From Opitutaceae bacterium (GTDB taxonomy: Bacteria; Verrucomicrobiota; Verrucomicrobiia; Opitutales; Opitutaceae), in contig JANJTQ010000246.1 in the NCBI GenBank assembly GCA_024711005.1, positions 1 to 36,387 on the forward strand: a stretch of DNA of 36,387 nucleotides. The letters are read 5' to 3'. The first letter of the stretch is position 1. Each line of letters starts with the position of its first letter. The translations under genes were made by a program, and so were the position numbers. The notes below the pieces were generated by a model that did not search any database, was not told the DNA's origin, and saw only the letters and a list, made by a program, of their open reading frames with translations. Positions 1 through 8,668 of this stretch are shown here, piece by piece.

Positions 1-1110
1 GGGATCCACGGCGCCAACCTTCAGGTCAACACCCTTCGCCTCTTCTACAACAAACGCCTGCTCAAGGAAGTCACCGGAACCGACCAACCGCCCGCCGACT
101 ACGCCGCCCTGCGCGCGCTCGAAGACCAGGTCGCACGCTACAACGAGTCCCGGGGTCTCCGTCTCGTCCCCATCGCCTCCTGCGGGCCGTATGCCCAATA
201 CCTGTTCGAACGCCTGCTCCCGTCCCAAACCCAAAAGCTCGCGATCGAACTCAGTCCCGCGCACAACTTCCAGGTCCCGTCGATCGAACTTGCCCGGCTG
301 ATGCTCGACGGGCGCCTCTCGTTTCGCACCACCCCCGAGTTCCAAGCCAGTCTCCGCCTCCTGCGGGACGTGAGCTCGTTGATGACACCCGGCTACGAAT
401 CACGCCAGCGCGACGATGCGCTTTTCGATTTCCTTCAGGCCAAGGCCGTCATGATCTGCGCCGGCAGCTGGGACTACGGTGTATTTGAACGCGACGGCGA
501 TTTCCCGGTCGGCATCATGCCCGTGGTACTGCCCTCGGCGGACGATCCCGACTACGGGCGTTTTGTTCTTGGACTCGCCTCCGAATCCAACGGCTCGCCC
601 GAGGCCACGCTGGGCATCGTGCGCACCGGCAAGCATCCGGAGATCGCGCTCGATTTCCTGCACTTTCTTACCAGCCGCGACATTGCCCAAAAATTCTCGG
701 AGCGCAGCCTGCGCATGTCCGCCATCGCCGAAGTGGCCCCGCCCGCATCCGCCCCCGAACTGGCTCCGCGCCTCGACGGCGAGATCGCCGGCTTCATGCC
801 CGACTTCAACTCTCTTGGCGGCAACAACGCCAACATGGTGTTCAGGCGCAATCTCCACCTCCTCATGGGCCCTTCCGGCAGCGTAGACGCGTTCGCCGCC
901 AAGCTTGATGCCGACCTTCCCCGCGCCCTCCGACAAGACATCGGACTGCACTTAAACCGAGTTCGCCGCGACATCCAGCGTCTCGACGCGCACCTCGGCC
1001 TGCTGCTCACCCAGCCCGAAGCCGATCGATCGCAAACATGGACGCGCACGCTGGAGACCCGCCACGCCCGCCAGTCCGAGTACCTTCTTTACCGCCCGCT
1101 CGCCCGGTAG
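1..1110 (+). CDS. ABC transporter extracellular sugar-binding protein, 5' end missing
   Basis: The frame is open from base 1 to the TAG at 1110 (369 visible codons), so the N-terminus and any signal peptide lie outside the window. The segment around base 20-130 (NTLRLFYNKRLLKEV followed by PPADYAAL) matches the 'YNK.lfke.G...PP.tW' stretch of family 1 solute-binding proteins. The later segments with the pattern ALFDFLQAKAVMICAGSWDY and FPVGIMPVVLP fit the part where these proteins close the ligand cleft ('F..GkaAM...G.w'). The likely role is periplasmic capture of a mono- or oligosaccharide for an ABC importer. No permease or ATPase genes follow, so they would have to be upstream. The last 50 residues are charged and helical and extend beyond the usual fold. 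The family call is good; the ligand is unknown. Confidence 0.8.
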   Translation, partial: GIHGANLQVNTLRLFYNKRLLKEVTGTDQPPADYAALRALEDQVARYNESRGLRLVPIASCGPYAQYLFERLLPSQTQKLAIELSPAHNFQVPSIELARLMLDGRLSFRTTPEFQASLRLLRDVSSLMTPGYESRQRDDALFDFLQAKAVMICAGSWDYGVFERDGDFPVGIMPVVLPSADDPDYGRFVLGLASESNGSPEATLGIVRTGKHPEIALDFLHFLTSRDIAQKFSERSLRMSAIAEVAPPASAPELAPRLDGEIAGFMPDFNSLGGNNANMVFRRNLHLLMGPSGSVDAFAAKLDADLPRALRQDIGLHLNRVRRDIQRLDAHLGLLLTQPEADRSQTWTRTLETRHARQSEYLLYRPLAR

Positions 1111-1174
1111 GAACTCGGCTCAAGCGTAATTCAAGCCGCAGTCGTTTAGTTGGAGTTCGCCGCAGGCATCCGTC

Positions 1175-1191
1175 ATTCTCCAATGAGAAAA
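1175..1191 (+). promoter_or_regulatory. Putative LacI-family operator, copy A
   Basis: ATTCTCCAATGAGAAAA. The inner 14 bases (1176-1189) form an inverted repeat TTCTC-N4-GAGAA. The same 17-bp pattern appears at 8546, 8606 and 11409, always in a gap upstream of a gene. This copy ends 94 bp before the prepilin-like gene. The regulator is inferred, not shown. Confidence 0.5.
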
Positions 1192-1285
1192 CTGCGGCCC
1201 TTGAAGGTGCGAAACAGTACCGGTTACATGTGGACGTTCAGTCCTCCCCATGCCCGTTCCCACAAATACCTCCCGCGGATTCTCC

Positions 1286-1978
1286 ATGCACTCCGATCAT
1301 CCGGTTGCTTCGACGGAAAAGTGCACCGCCTTTACGTTGACCGAGCTACTCGTTAGCATCGCGATCATCGGTATCCTCGCCGGGGTGGTCCTCTCGATCG
1401 TCGGTCTGGTCAGAGGCAGGGCGACGACAGCCCAATGCAGCAGCAACCTCCGCCAGTGCGCCATGGCGATAAACCTCTACGCTGCCGAGCATCGCGGCAT
1501 GGCTCCCAGCACCACCTGGACCTTGGAGATCCAGCCCTATATCAGCGCCTTCAACGTGAAGAGCGGCACAAACCCCGACTTGGCGTTTCCCATCAGCTGC
1601 CCGAGCCTGCCTTACGATAGTTCCAAATACGGCCGTTCCACCTACAGTATGAACTCCTGGCTGGATACGGATCATTCCAACCAGAACACCGGCGCGAACG
1701 GCAAGGTCAGCTTCGGCTGGTCCATGCCTCTGCGCAACGTCGAGGCGCCCGCCCGCAAAATCATGCTTTTTGACGGCAGGCTCGCCAGCACTTCACCCGA
1801 CGGCAGTCAGTGGGCCTTCAACGCGGTCAAGGGCGCCGAATACATCGATTTTCGCCATCAGGGAAACGTTGCCAACATCCTCTTTGTCGATGGCCATGTC
1901 TCCGCGCTTAAATTGGCCGATATCCACGAAGGAATGTGGGACTGGGAAGGCGGCGGCGGGCGTCCGGCATCGCCTTGA
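1286..1978 (+). CDS. Prepilin-like protein with N-terminal cleavage/methylation signal and C-terminal DGHV motif
   Basis: This 230-residue protein carries a type IV prepilin-like leader: a short charged start, then CTAFTLTELLV followed by about 20 hydrophobic residues (roughly 14-38). The predicted PilD-type cut is just before F, with the invariant Glu at +5. The C-terminal part has RHQGNVANILFVDGHV, the 'H...N..F.DGHV' signature of the large family of such proteins in Verrucomicrobia and Planctomycetes. In this copy ten rather than nine residues separate His from Asp-Gly. Members are probably displayed on or secreted through a pseudopilus and are frequent beside carbohydrate genes, but their exact role is unknown. 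I chose the ATG at 1286 because it puts the leader near the N-terminus; an in-frame ATG at 1250 would add 12 residues. A putative operator lies upstream at 1175. Confidence 0.85.
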   Translation: MHSDHPVASTEKCTAFTLTELLVSIAIIGILAGVVLSIVGLVRGRATTAQCSSNLRQCAMAINLYAAEHRGMAPSTTWTLEIQPYISAFNVKSGTNPDLAFPISCPSLPYDSSKYGRSTYSMNSWLDTDHSNQNTGANGKVSFGWSMPLRNVEAPARKIMLFDGRLASTSPDGSQWAFNAVKGAEYIDFRHQGNVANILFVDGHVSALKLADIHEGMWDWEGGGGRPASP

Positions 1979-2117
1979 GCCAGCCCTCGGCGCATTACGC
2001 CGACCCACGTCCATCTCTCACCGAACGCAGGTTTCGCGTGGCACGGGCAACCGAGTTGGGAAAATCGGAGTGTTCACCACGAAACAAGAAAGGCCGAGAC
2101 GCCGAACAACATCCAAA

Positions 2118-4580
2118 TCAGACTGGAAAATAAAGTGCCGCGGACACCGGCGTCTTGGAAAATGAGATGCTGTTCATTCCAGGAACGAGGCTCCGCGAGC
2201 AGCCCGACCATACCAGCGTCCCCGTGATCCCTGCGGGCAAACAAACCCTAAAATAGCATTCCGCGGATCCGGATACGTCACGGCGAAACCCAACTTTGAT
2301 GCGACCGCGCGGATGCACACAGACAGCATCGAAATGATCAAGTCCTCCGGGCATGGGCGCAATTCTCACCGTCGCGAAGCCCGGGGAATCGGGGCGTATG
2401 CCGGCGATACTCGCCAGTGTGTGCCAGGCCGGATGAGCGCCCCAGGCATGCGCATCGCTGCGCGAAGGTTCAGGCCCTTCCGGGGTCGAGGTGAAGCCCT
2501 GATCGGGTAGCACACGCCAGAACTGGAGCCGACGATGAAATTCACCTTCGCGTCCGTGCTGATACAGGACATCCAGTAGGAAAAAAGAAAACGCGATCGT
2601 GCTCTTGGCGAGCCCTTGCGCCATGCACAAAGCCGAAAGACATCGCTCCGTTTTTTCCGGATCCAGCAGTCCGGTGAGCAACGCCAGCACCTGCGCATGT
2701 TCGCTGCATGCGATCGAACCTCGGCTGTCGAGCAGCAGGCCTCGCCCCTCATCCCAATAGCGCGTTACCACCAGATCGAATACGCTTCGGGCCAGCCGGC
2801 GGTCACGCGTGCCCAACAGAGGGTCGCCGTGGGCCTCTTCGATTTGCGCGGCGGCGAGCAACGCAAGCACCCAGTGGAGGTTTACTATGCTCGAGTCGCC
2901 TTCAGCGACGCCCGGTCCGTAGCCGTGACAAGAAGGCGCCGTGCTCCACTCCGACACCCAATCAACAAACGGCCACCCCGGAACCTGATGAAGCAGCCCG
3001 TCCTCGCACATTCCCTCGAATTCGGCAAGAACGCTACGGATGCCGGGCAGCATTTCGCGGACAAACAGCGGATCGTCGCGCCACCATGCATAATCGCGCA
3101 CCATTCGAGGCCAAAGGAGTGAATAGGTGGCGCTTTCCTGCCGCTGTCTGGACGGATACCGCTCCGCGACCAGCCCCGAGAAACGGCGCGACCACTCAAA
3201 AAGTCGAATGGCACGGCGGCTCAGCCTATCGTCGGCAAACCATGCGTAGTTTGCGGCGGCGTGCATGAGGGTGTCGCCGACGTAACACATCTGCTCGTAG
3301 TAGGGCGTGTCCGTCCATGTCTCATGGGCCGAGCACTGGAATGCATGGATAAAAAGCGACGTCAGGCGATCCCAGCAGCTGTCCGATGACTTCCAGCTTC
3401 CCGCCAGCCGCAACGGATAGCCTGTGGTAATAACGCTCAGCCGAGAGATAACCAACGGGGTTTCCTCCGCCTTGATGCGCAGCCGCACGTAGCGGCCGGC
3501 GCGCCACCACAGCGACGGGGATGTCTCGTGAAACGCCATCCCGACCTTCCAACGGTCACCCATTCCAACGAATACCTTGCCTTCGATCCGGTCTCGTTGC
3601 CCTTTGCTGGATTTATCGGTCACCTTCGTGGGATCGACTTCTTCATAGAGTGCCTCCGCCCAACTCCATTCGATGACACTGCCATCGCCATCGGCGGCTT
3701 CCACCACCGGGTATCCACAGTGATAATTTTCAAAATCCCACAGAACCGTCACCAGCGAGTGCGCGGGCACGGAGAGCGTCGTGCCTTCCGTGATCAAGTT
3801 CTGCCACGCCGAAATCTCAGCCGATCGTGTTTCGTCGCCGGTGAAGGGCTGGTTTCCCCACCCCCCCCGAAAGGCCCGGATACGTCCGCCTCGCCATGGC
3901 TCCCGACTTTGTTCGGGAAGCTCGGCCGGATACAAGCACCAACCCGGACGACGAAGCCCGAATGCATTGGACTCCAGCGGCGGCCGGATGATTTTCGCGT
4001 TTTTGTTTTCGCGCAGCGGCCACCGGACCATGTCGAATTCAAAGCAGGGCCCGACATCGTGATAATTGGGAAGCCGGGGCATTCCCATCCCCACCGCGTC
4101 CGTTAAATCATCGACAAGCCAGCGCGCCGACCCGGTGTTCAACCGCGCATCGCCCGCCTCCTCCGTGTGGAGCAAAAAGCCCCCTCTCCACGTGACCTGA
4201 GCCATCGGAGGGGAAACCGCGTCAAGACATGTGTCCGTTGGCGGCGCGATCCACCACGCCAGCACTTCGAACTCATGGGCCCCCGACGCCAGCTCAAGCC
4301 GGAGACTTTGAATCGTCCAATGGTCCAGATCGCAGCGGTCGGGTCCGAAGCTGACATCCCGACCATCGCAGCGAAACTGGAATCGCTGGTCTGCGGTGAT
4401 GTGAATCAGCGGATTGATTTTCTTCGATAAGTGAAACTCCAGCCGGAAGCGAAGAACCGCCGTCTGCAGCGCGGATTTTTCGGGGTGCCATATCCAGGCA
4501 CCCCGTTCCGCGGGGTGACGCAGCAAGGCATTACCATCCGGAAGAGATTTTGGAGCGGACAGAAATACGCGCTCGGCCAT
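2118..4580 (-). CDS. GH78-type alpha-L-rhamnosidase
   Basis: This 820-residue protein has N-terminal beta-sandwich-like regions (about 25-390) and then a six-hairpin (alpha/alpha)6 domain. The key stretch DTPYYEQMCYVGD at 424-436 matches the GH78 motif 'DCPxxExxxxxGD'. It has Asp424, Glu429 and Asp436 at the same spacing (+5, +12) as the catalytic-site Asp, Glu and Asp of characterised family 78 enzymes. The C-terminal part (AWGAHPAWHTLASIAGI and PGFATVRIAP) fits the end of the hairpin domain and the following beta domain. Such enzymes release terminal alpha-L-rhamnose by inversion. No signal peptide is seen, so it may act in the cytoplasm or leave by another route. It begins 49 bp after the stop of the lyase-LamG gene on the same strand and is probably cotranscribed with it. 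Confidence 0.85.
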   Translation of the reverse strand: MAERVFLSAPKSLPDGNALLRHPAERGAWIWHPEKSALQTAVLRFRLEFHLSKKINPLIHITADQRFQFRCDGRDVSFGPDRCDLDHWTIQSLRLELASGAHEFEVLAWWIAPPTDTCLDAVSPPMAQVTWRGGFLLHTEEAGDARLNTGSARWLVDDLTDAVGMGMPRLPNYHDVGPCFEFDMVRWPLRENKNAKIIRPPLESNAFGLRRPGWCLYPAELPEQSREPWRGGRIRAFRGGWGNQPFTGDETRSAEISAWQNLITEGTTLSVPAHSLVTVLWDFENYHCGYPVVEAADGDGSVIEWSWAEALYEEVDPTKVTDKSSKGQRDRIEGKVFVGMGDRWKVGMAFHETSPSLWWRAGRYVRLRIKAEETPLVISRLSVITTGYPLRLAGSWKSSDSCWDRLTSLFIHAFQCSAHETWTDTPYYEQMCYVGDTLMHAAANYAWFADDRLSRRAIRLFEWSRRFSGLVAERYPSRQRQESATYSLLWPRMVRDYAWWRDDPLFVREMLPGIRSVLAEFEGMCEDGLLHQVPGWPFVDWVSEWSTAPSCHGYGPGVAEGDSSIVNLHWVLALLAAAQIEEAHGDPLLGTRDRRLARSVFDLVVTRYWDEGRGLLLDSRGSIACSEHAQVLALLTGLLDPEKTERCLSALCMAQGLAKSTIAFSFFLLDVLYQHGREGEFHRRLQFWRVLPDQGFTSTPEGPEPSRSDAHAWGAHPAWHTLASIAGIRPDSPGFATVRIAPMPGGLDHFDAVCVHPRGRIKVGFRRDVSGSAECYFRVCLPAGITGTLVWSGCSRSLVPGMNSISFSKTPVSAALYFPV

Positions 4581-4629
4581 CGGATTTTATATCAAGATGC
4601 CGGAGGCCATTACTGGCGGACGAGGGCTT

Positions 4630-7134
4630 TCATTGGACCAGTTGAGACACCTCCGCGGCGGAAAGCGCCCGGTTGTGGAGGGTTACTTGATCGAGACGAC
4701 CCTGGAGCGATTCAGTGGAGGAGGTTTGGTCCGTGCGCGTGCCCAACACAAGCGGACCGGAGCCCGCCTGAATGGCCGACAACGCCGCCATGGAGACATT
4801 GGGATCCTCGACACCGTTTACGTAGAACCGAACCGTGACCGTGCCAGCGGTGAAGCGGATGACGGCTGCGACGTGCGTCCATTGATCAAGACCCACCGCT
4901 TGCGTTCCGTTGAACTGGTTGGGGCTCGCGGTGCCGTTGCCCAGCAGGAGATTGAGGGTGCCGTTGGTATTAAAACGCAGGCGATAGCCGTTGTTGAAAC
5001 TCTTGGCGATGATGTTGGGTCGATTGGTAAACGACGAAGACTGAACCTTGACCCACGCCGCGAGCGTGGTGTCGCCGGTGAGACTCAATGACGTGCTGTT
5101 GGGCGCAACCACACGACCGCCGGAGCCGTCGAACTGTCCCGACCCGGTATCTTCCATCGCATCCGACGAATAAGTGAAACCGATCTTGGGCGTCCCGTTG
5201 TTTCCCAGCCCTGAGTCATCGTCCATCGCTTGCTCGAATCTATAATAGCCGACCAGTCCCTGCGCGGGAAAAAGCGTCTCGGGCGGGAGTCCCTGATGCA
5301 GCAGAGACTCCCAGTTCATGTGATAATATTGCTGTCCCCAGAGCCCGGTCACGAAGAGCCCACCGAACAATTCCTTCCACGTGGTCGCACCGCTTTCAAA
5401 GGTCGCGTTGCCGAGCCGGTTGGTGCCGCCGGAGACGCCGAGGAACAGGTCGTCGACATAAATCGTCCCGCCTGTGCCGTAGGCGTCGACGACCTGCAGG
5501 GTCACCTGCTTGTAAGCGCCGGTGTTGAAGACGGGCGTGGTGAATTGCTGCCAGATCGACGTCGCGTCGCAACGGAGCGAGGCCAGGGTGGTGCCGAGGG
5601 TGCCGCCTTTCACGAGTAACTGGACCGAGCCGGTGCCCTTGAGCCAGAGGCTGGCCACCTGGTTGGTATTGGTGGGCACGGTGACGGCCTGCCAGAAGGA
5701 TGTCTTCGACGCCGGAGAACTCAGCATGCCGCGCTGCGACCAGGTGCCCGCATGACTGTTGCCCGTCCCAAACTGGCCCATCGCCCAGTCGGCGATTCCC
5801 GTGCGATACCAAAGCTCCGTGCGGATCGTGGACAGCAGCTGCGCGGTCTTGGGCAGGTTGATGTCCAGATTGTCGTGGAATCGATTATAGGCTATTTCGA
5901 ACGTGGCCGCCATGCCGTCGCCGGGGTTCAGTATGCCGCTGCTGGTCAAGGCGGAAGGCAAAGGTTCGTAGAGACGAAAACCCGAGTGCAGCTCCATGAA
6001 CGTGGTCAGCCGCGTCGCATGGCCGGAGTACAGGTCGATACCTTGATGCCAGGCGATCTCCGCCGCGTTGATCACCGCGGCGAAGGCAAACTCCACGTGG
6101 CCAAGATCCCGAAAGGTCTCCTGGCATAAGCCGTCCACGTAGGCGGGAACGGGGTTGGGGATGCTCTTCAGCCAGGTTGGCCCCATATACCACTGGTCAG
6201 CCGGCGTGTAACCGCTGCCCGCGGGCAGAAGCATCAGCGTGCTATCGTCCGATTTCCCCGTGTAAGGCCGATTCGGATACGTCGTAGAAAAAGTGTAGAG
6301 CCAATCGGCGGCCGCCCCCTGAATCGGAAATCGATCCGTGTGCAGCAGATAATATTCGTCGGCAGTCGGCTCGGTTGAGAAATAATCGGCCCGGATCGGC
6401 GTCGCGCCGTCCGACGCGAGATAGAAGAAGCAGGGAACGTAGCTCACCCAATGGTAGAGTCCCATGTAGAGCGCCGCCTTGTCGTCGTTAAAAATGCCGA
6501 TGGCCACAAGGGCGTTGCAGACCGAAAATTCGCGGTTTCCGTAGGCGTAGCGAAACTTGAGCACCGGCAGAAACGCCCGATCGAACATGGCCTTGCACTG
6601 GGCGGTATCCGCCGCTGTCCAGCCGGGGTAGGTGTTGCGCAGCAACTCCGCCGCAGGGGCCATGATCGAGGCGCCCCAAGCGGGAGCCAGATACCAGTTG
6701 CCGATCCCGTTCCAAGACTGGACGGTCGACGACCACGCGTTGATGATCGTCCGCGCATTTTCAGCGTAGGCGACATTGTCGGTGAAGTAATACAGCAGCG
6801 CTTGATTGTAGGCGGCATAGGAGTCGCCAATCAGATCGGTTTCCTTGGTCGGGGTCGCTGACGCATGCGGAACCCACGTAAGCTTGGAGTGGCCGGGTTT
6901 GGTGAGTCGCGTGTAATACGTCGCCCACGGTTCCTCGTTGTTGGCGATTTTTCCTTTGATAAACTCCAATTGATCCAAGGTGTTCATCATGCTGCCGCTG
7001 TGACGGATGGTCATGCCTTGGATATGATCGCGCAGCTCGCTATTCAGAGACGCGGTTCCATTTACGGTGATGCCTGCCAACAACGACACGGGGATGGCCA
7101 GCAAGACGGCCAACAATCTGAGATACGTCTTCAT
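4630..7134 (-). CDS. Secreted alginate-lyase-family protein with CBM-like and LamG domains
   Basis: This is 834 residues with a clear signal peptide (MKTYLRLLAVLLAIPVSLLA, cut near residue 20). Residues 25-455 form an alginate-lyase-type (alpha/alpha) domain (PF05426-like). They include GNWYLAPAW at 145-153, YGNREFSV at 198-205 and the signature GLCQETFRDLGH at 335-346 followed by AEIAWHQGIDLY. Residues about 465-565 look like a carbohydrate-binding beta-sandwich (ends GGTIYVDDLFLG). Residues about 625-834 form a LamG/concanavalin-like domain (GLVGYYRFEQ to LHNRALSAAEVSQLV). It is a paralogue of the protein at 8669-10186, which lacks both extra domains. The expected role is beta-elimination of a uronate-containing glycan outside the cytoplasm; the true substrate may not be alginate. 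The start at 7134 is set by the signal peptide. Confidence 0.85.
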   Translation of the reverse strand: MKTYLRLLAVLLAIPVSLLAGITVNGTASLNSELRDHIQGMTIRHSGSMMNTLDQLEFIKGKIANNEEPWATYYTRLTKPGHSKLTWVPHASATPTKETDLIGDSYAAYNQALLYYFTDNVAYAENARTIINAWSSTVQSWNGIGNWYLAPAWGASIMAPAAELLRNTYPGWTAADTAQCKAMFDRAFLPVLKFRYAYGNREFSVCNALVAIGIFNDDKAALYMGLYHWVSYVPCFFYLASDGATPIRADYFSTEPTADEYYLLHTDRFPIQGAAADWLYTFSTTYPNRPYTGKSDDSTLMLLPAGSGYTPADQWYMGPTWLKSIPNPVPAYVDGLCQETFRDLGHVEFAFAAVINAAEIAWHQGIDLYSGHATRLTTFMELHSGFRLYEPLPSALTSSGILNPGDGMAATFEIAYNRFHDNLDINLPKTAQLLSTIRTELWYRTGIADWAMGQFGTGNSHAGTWSQRGMLSSPASKTSFWQAVTVPTNTNQVASLWLKGTGSVQLLVKGGTLGTTLASLRCDATSIWQQFTTPVFNTGAYKQVTLQVVDAYGTGGTIYVDDLFLGVSGGTNRLGNATFESGATTWKELFGGLFVTGLWGQQYYHMNWESLLHQGLPPETLFPAQGLVGYYRFEQAMDDDSGLGNNGTPKIGFTYSSDAMEDTGSGQFDGSGGRVVAPNSTSLSLTGDTTLAAWVKVQSSSFTNRPNIIAKSFNNGYRLRFNTNGTLNLLLGNGTASPNQFNGTQAVGLDQWTHVAAVIRFTAGTVTVRFYVNGVEDPNVSMAALSAIQAGSGPLVLGTRTDQTSSTESLQGRLDQVTLHNRALSAAEVSQLVQ

Positions 7135-7223
7135 GGAGTAATTTCGGGGTGTGGACGATGCGGGGTTGGAAAATTTTTCTGGATGGACGCAGAGAGGCGT
7201 CGCCACTGCTCGGTGACGCTTAT

Positions 7224-7250
7224 CAACCCGCCGCGACGCCGTGCGGGTTG
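7224..7250 (-). terminator. Hairpin downstream of the PEP-CTERM gene
   Basis: CAACCCGC at 7224-7231 pairs with GCGGGTTG at 7243-7250 across an 11-nt loop, 28 bp beyond the stop of the gene ending at 7279. There is no U-run, so termination is only a possibility. Confidence 0.3.
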
Positions 7251-7278
7251 GTCGGTTCAAACACCGGTGAGGAACCGG

Positions 7279-8406
7279 TCAACCACGCTTGCCGGGACGG
7301 CGACGGCGCAGGACAGCCCCCGCCAGAACGGATCCTCCGACCAACACGGCGTAGGTCGAGGGCTCGGGAATCGCCGTAAACGAAAGCTCGCCGAGAGTAT
7401 TAAGGCTCGCCTGATACGTGGCTGTGTCGAAACCGGTGAAAGTGAGACCACTCACGGTCGACGTTCCGCTAGCGAAGCCGCTGAAGAGTTGGTAGACGAT
7501 CCCGTAATCGAATCCAACGCCCAAGGTAAGCTCGAACGTGCCGCCCGTAAGATTAAGTTTCCCGGCGCCACCGCCGGTGATCTGATCGAAGCTGGTGCCG
7601 AGGTCCAACTTCAGCGTGCCTTCGGAAAACGTGAAGTCCTTTCCGTCGGCCAGCACGAGGTTGACGACGCCGGCCCCGTTCAGGTCGAGCGTTCCACCGC
7701 CCACCGTGACGGCGCCGTCTCCGAGCGCCTTGGCATTCTCCACCACAAGCGTGCCGCTGGACAGAGTGGTGCCACCACTGTAGGTGCTCGCACCGGCCAG
7801 TGTCACCGTGCCCGTGCCCTCGTGACTCAGCGCAGTGAGCGTTCCGGTGCCGGTGCCTTTGTCCGTGATGCGTCCATTGGTGCCATCCACCGTCACATTA
7901 CCGGCCCCGGCGATATGGATGGTCGAGACCGTGCCGTTCGAAATGTTGTTATAGAGAAGGTTTGTTTGAATCCGCAGGGTCCGTCCTGACGAGACGGCGA
8001 GCGTCGCCCCGCCCGCAGAGGTGCCACGCACGCGCACGGCGGCCCCCGCGTTGCTTGCCGCAATCGTGAGATTCGTCGTGGCGGCGGTCATATCAACGAC
8101 CGTGCCGTCGGTCGTGTCCATCAAGTCGAAGGTCGCGGCCGAAAGATTGATGGCAACCGCATTGGCCGGATCTTCCAGACGCAGACCCCGCGCGGTTCTG
8201 TTCGAACTCCACGAGAACGTCGCATTGTTCACCAGCGTATCGTTGAAGACGATCGTATCACTAGTGGTGCGCGTGGTCTCGGGAGTGTAGGAGGTGGCGA
8301 GCCCCAGTTCGATGGTGTTGTCGGCCTTGATGACATCGCCGGCGCGCGACTGCCATGCGGTCGCAAGGACAAGCAGCATCGCCGCACCGTGTAGCGTCGG
8401 CTTCAT
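7279..8406 (-). CDS. PEP-CTERM protein with autotransporter-associated beta-strand repeat
   Basis: This is 375 residues starting with a signal peptide (MKPTLHGAAMLLVLATAWQSRA). A long Ser/Thr/Gly-rich passenger of beta-helix type follows. It includes the repeat signature TGTVTLAGASTYSGGTTLSS followed by GTLVVENAKALG, typical of autotransporter-associated beta-strand repeats. The C-terminus is a textbook PEP-CTERM sorting tag: IPEPSTYAVL, a hydrophobic segment, then RRRRPGKRG. The tag implies export, recognition by an exosortase and surface or matrix localisation. No beta-barrel domain is present, so it is not itself an autotransporter. An in-frame ATG at 8445 would add 13 residues. It is divergent from the lyase gene at 8669, and two putative operators lie between them. 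Confidence 0.85.
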   Translation of the reverse strand: MKPTLHGAAMLLVLATAWQSRAGDVIKADNTIELGLATSYTPETTRTTSDTIVFNDTLVNNATFSWSSNRTARGLRLEDPANAVAINLSAATFDLMDTTDGTVVDMTAATTNLTIAASNAGAAVRVRGTSAGGATLAVSSGRTLRIQTNLLYNNISNGTVSTIHIAGAGNVTVDGTNGRITDKGTGTGTLTALSHEGTGTVTLAGASTYSGGTTLSSGTLVVENAKALGDGAVTVGGGTLDLNGAGVVNLVLADGKDFTFSEGTLKLDLGTSFDQITGGGAGKLNLTGGTFELTLGVGFDYGIVYQLFSGFASGTSTVSGLTFTGFDTATYQASLNTLGELSFTAIPEPSTYAVLVGGSVLAGAVLRRRRPGKRG

Positions 8407-8545
8407 TACACACAAGGAGATGGTGGAAGTGGTTTTTGTTTTCATTATCTTTGGTCGGGGTTTGGGGTGCGCCGTTCGGGCCCTTTGGGCCACAAGCACA
8501 ATGAAACCGCTGCGACAGGACCTCTCTGATGACAAGGTCCTCACT

Positions 8546-8562
8546 ATTCGCTCTGGAGAAAA
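8546..8562 (+). promoter_or_regulatory. Putative LacI-family operator, copy B
   Basis: ATTCGCTCTGGAGAAAA. The right half (TGGAGAAAA) matches the other copies exactly; the left half is diverged. It lies exactly 60 bp from copy C, in the divergent gap between the PEP-CTERM and lyase genes. Confidence 0.45.
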
Positions 8563-8605
8563 ACTCATGGCGCGGCCGCCCGCCCCCGCCTCCCCGAAGC
8601 GGGCT

Positions 8606-8622
8606 ATTCTCCACGGAGAAAA
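8606..8622 (+). promoter_or_regulatory. Putative LacI-family operator, copy C
   Basis: ATTCTCCACGGAGAAAA, with 14-bp inverted repeat TTCTCC-AC-GGAGAA at 8607-8620. It ends 46 bp before the ATG of the lyase gene at 8669, where it could overlap its promoter or leader. Confidence 0.55.
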
Positions 8623-8668
8623 CCGGCGCGATTGCCGGTGCGCCGCACGCACGGCACTCTGTTTGTGA

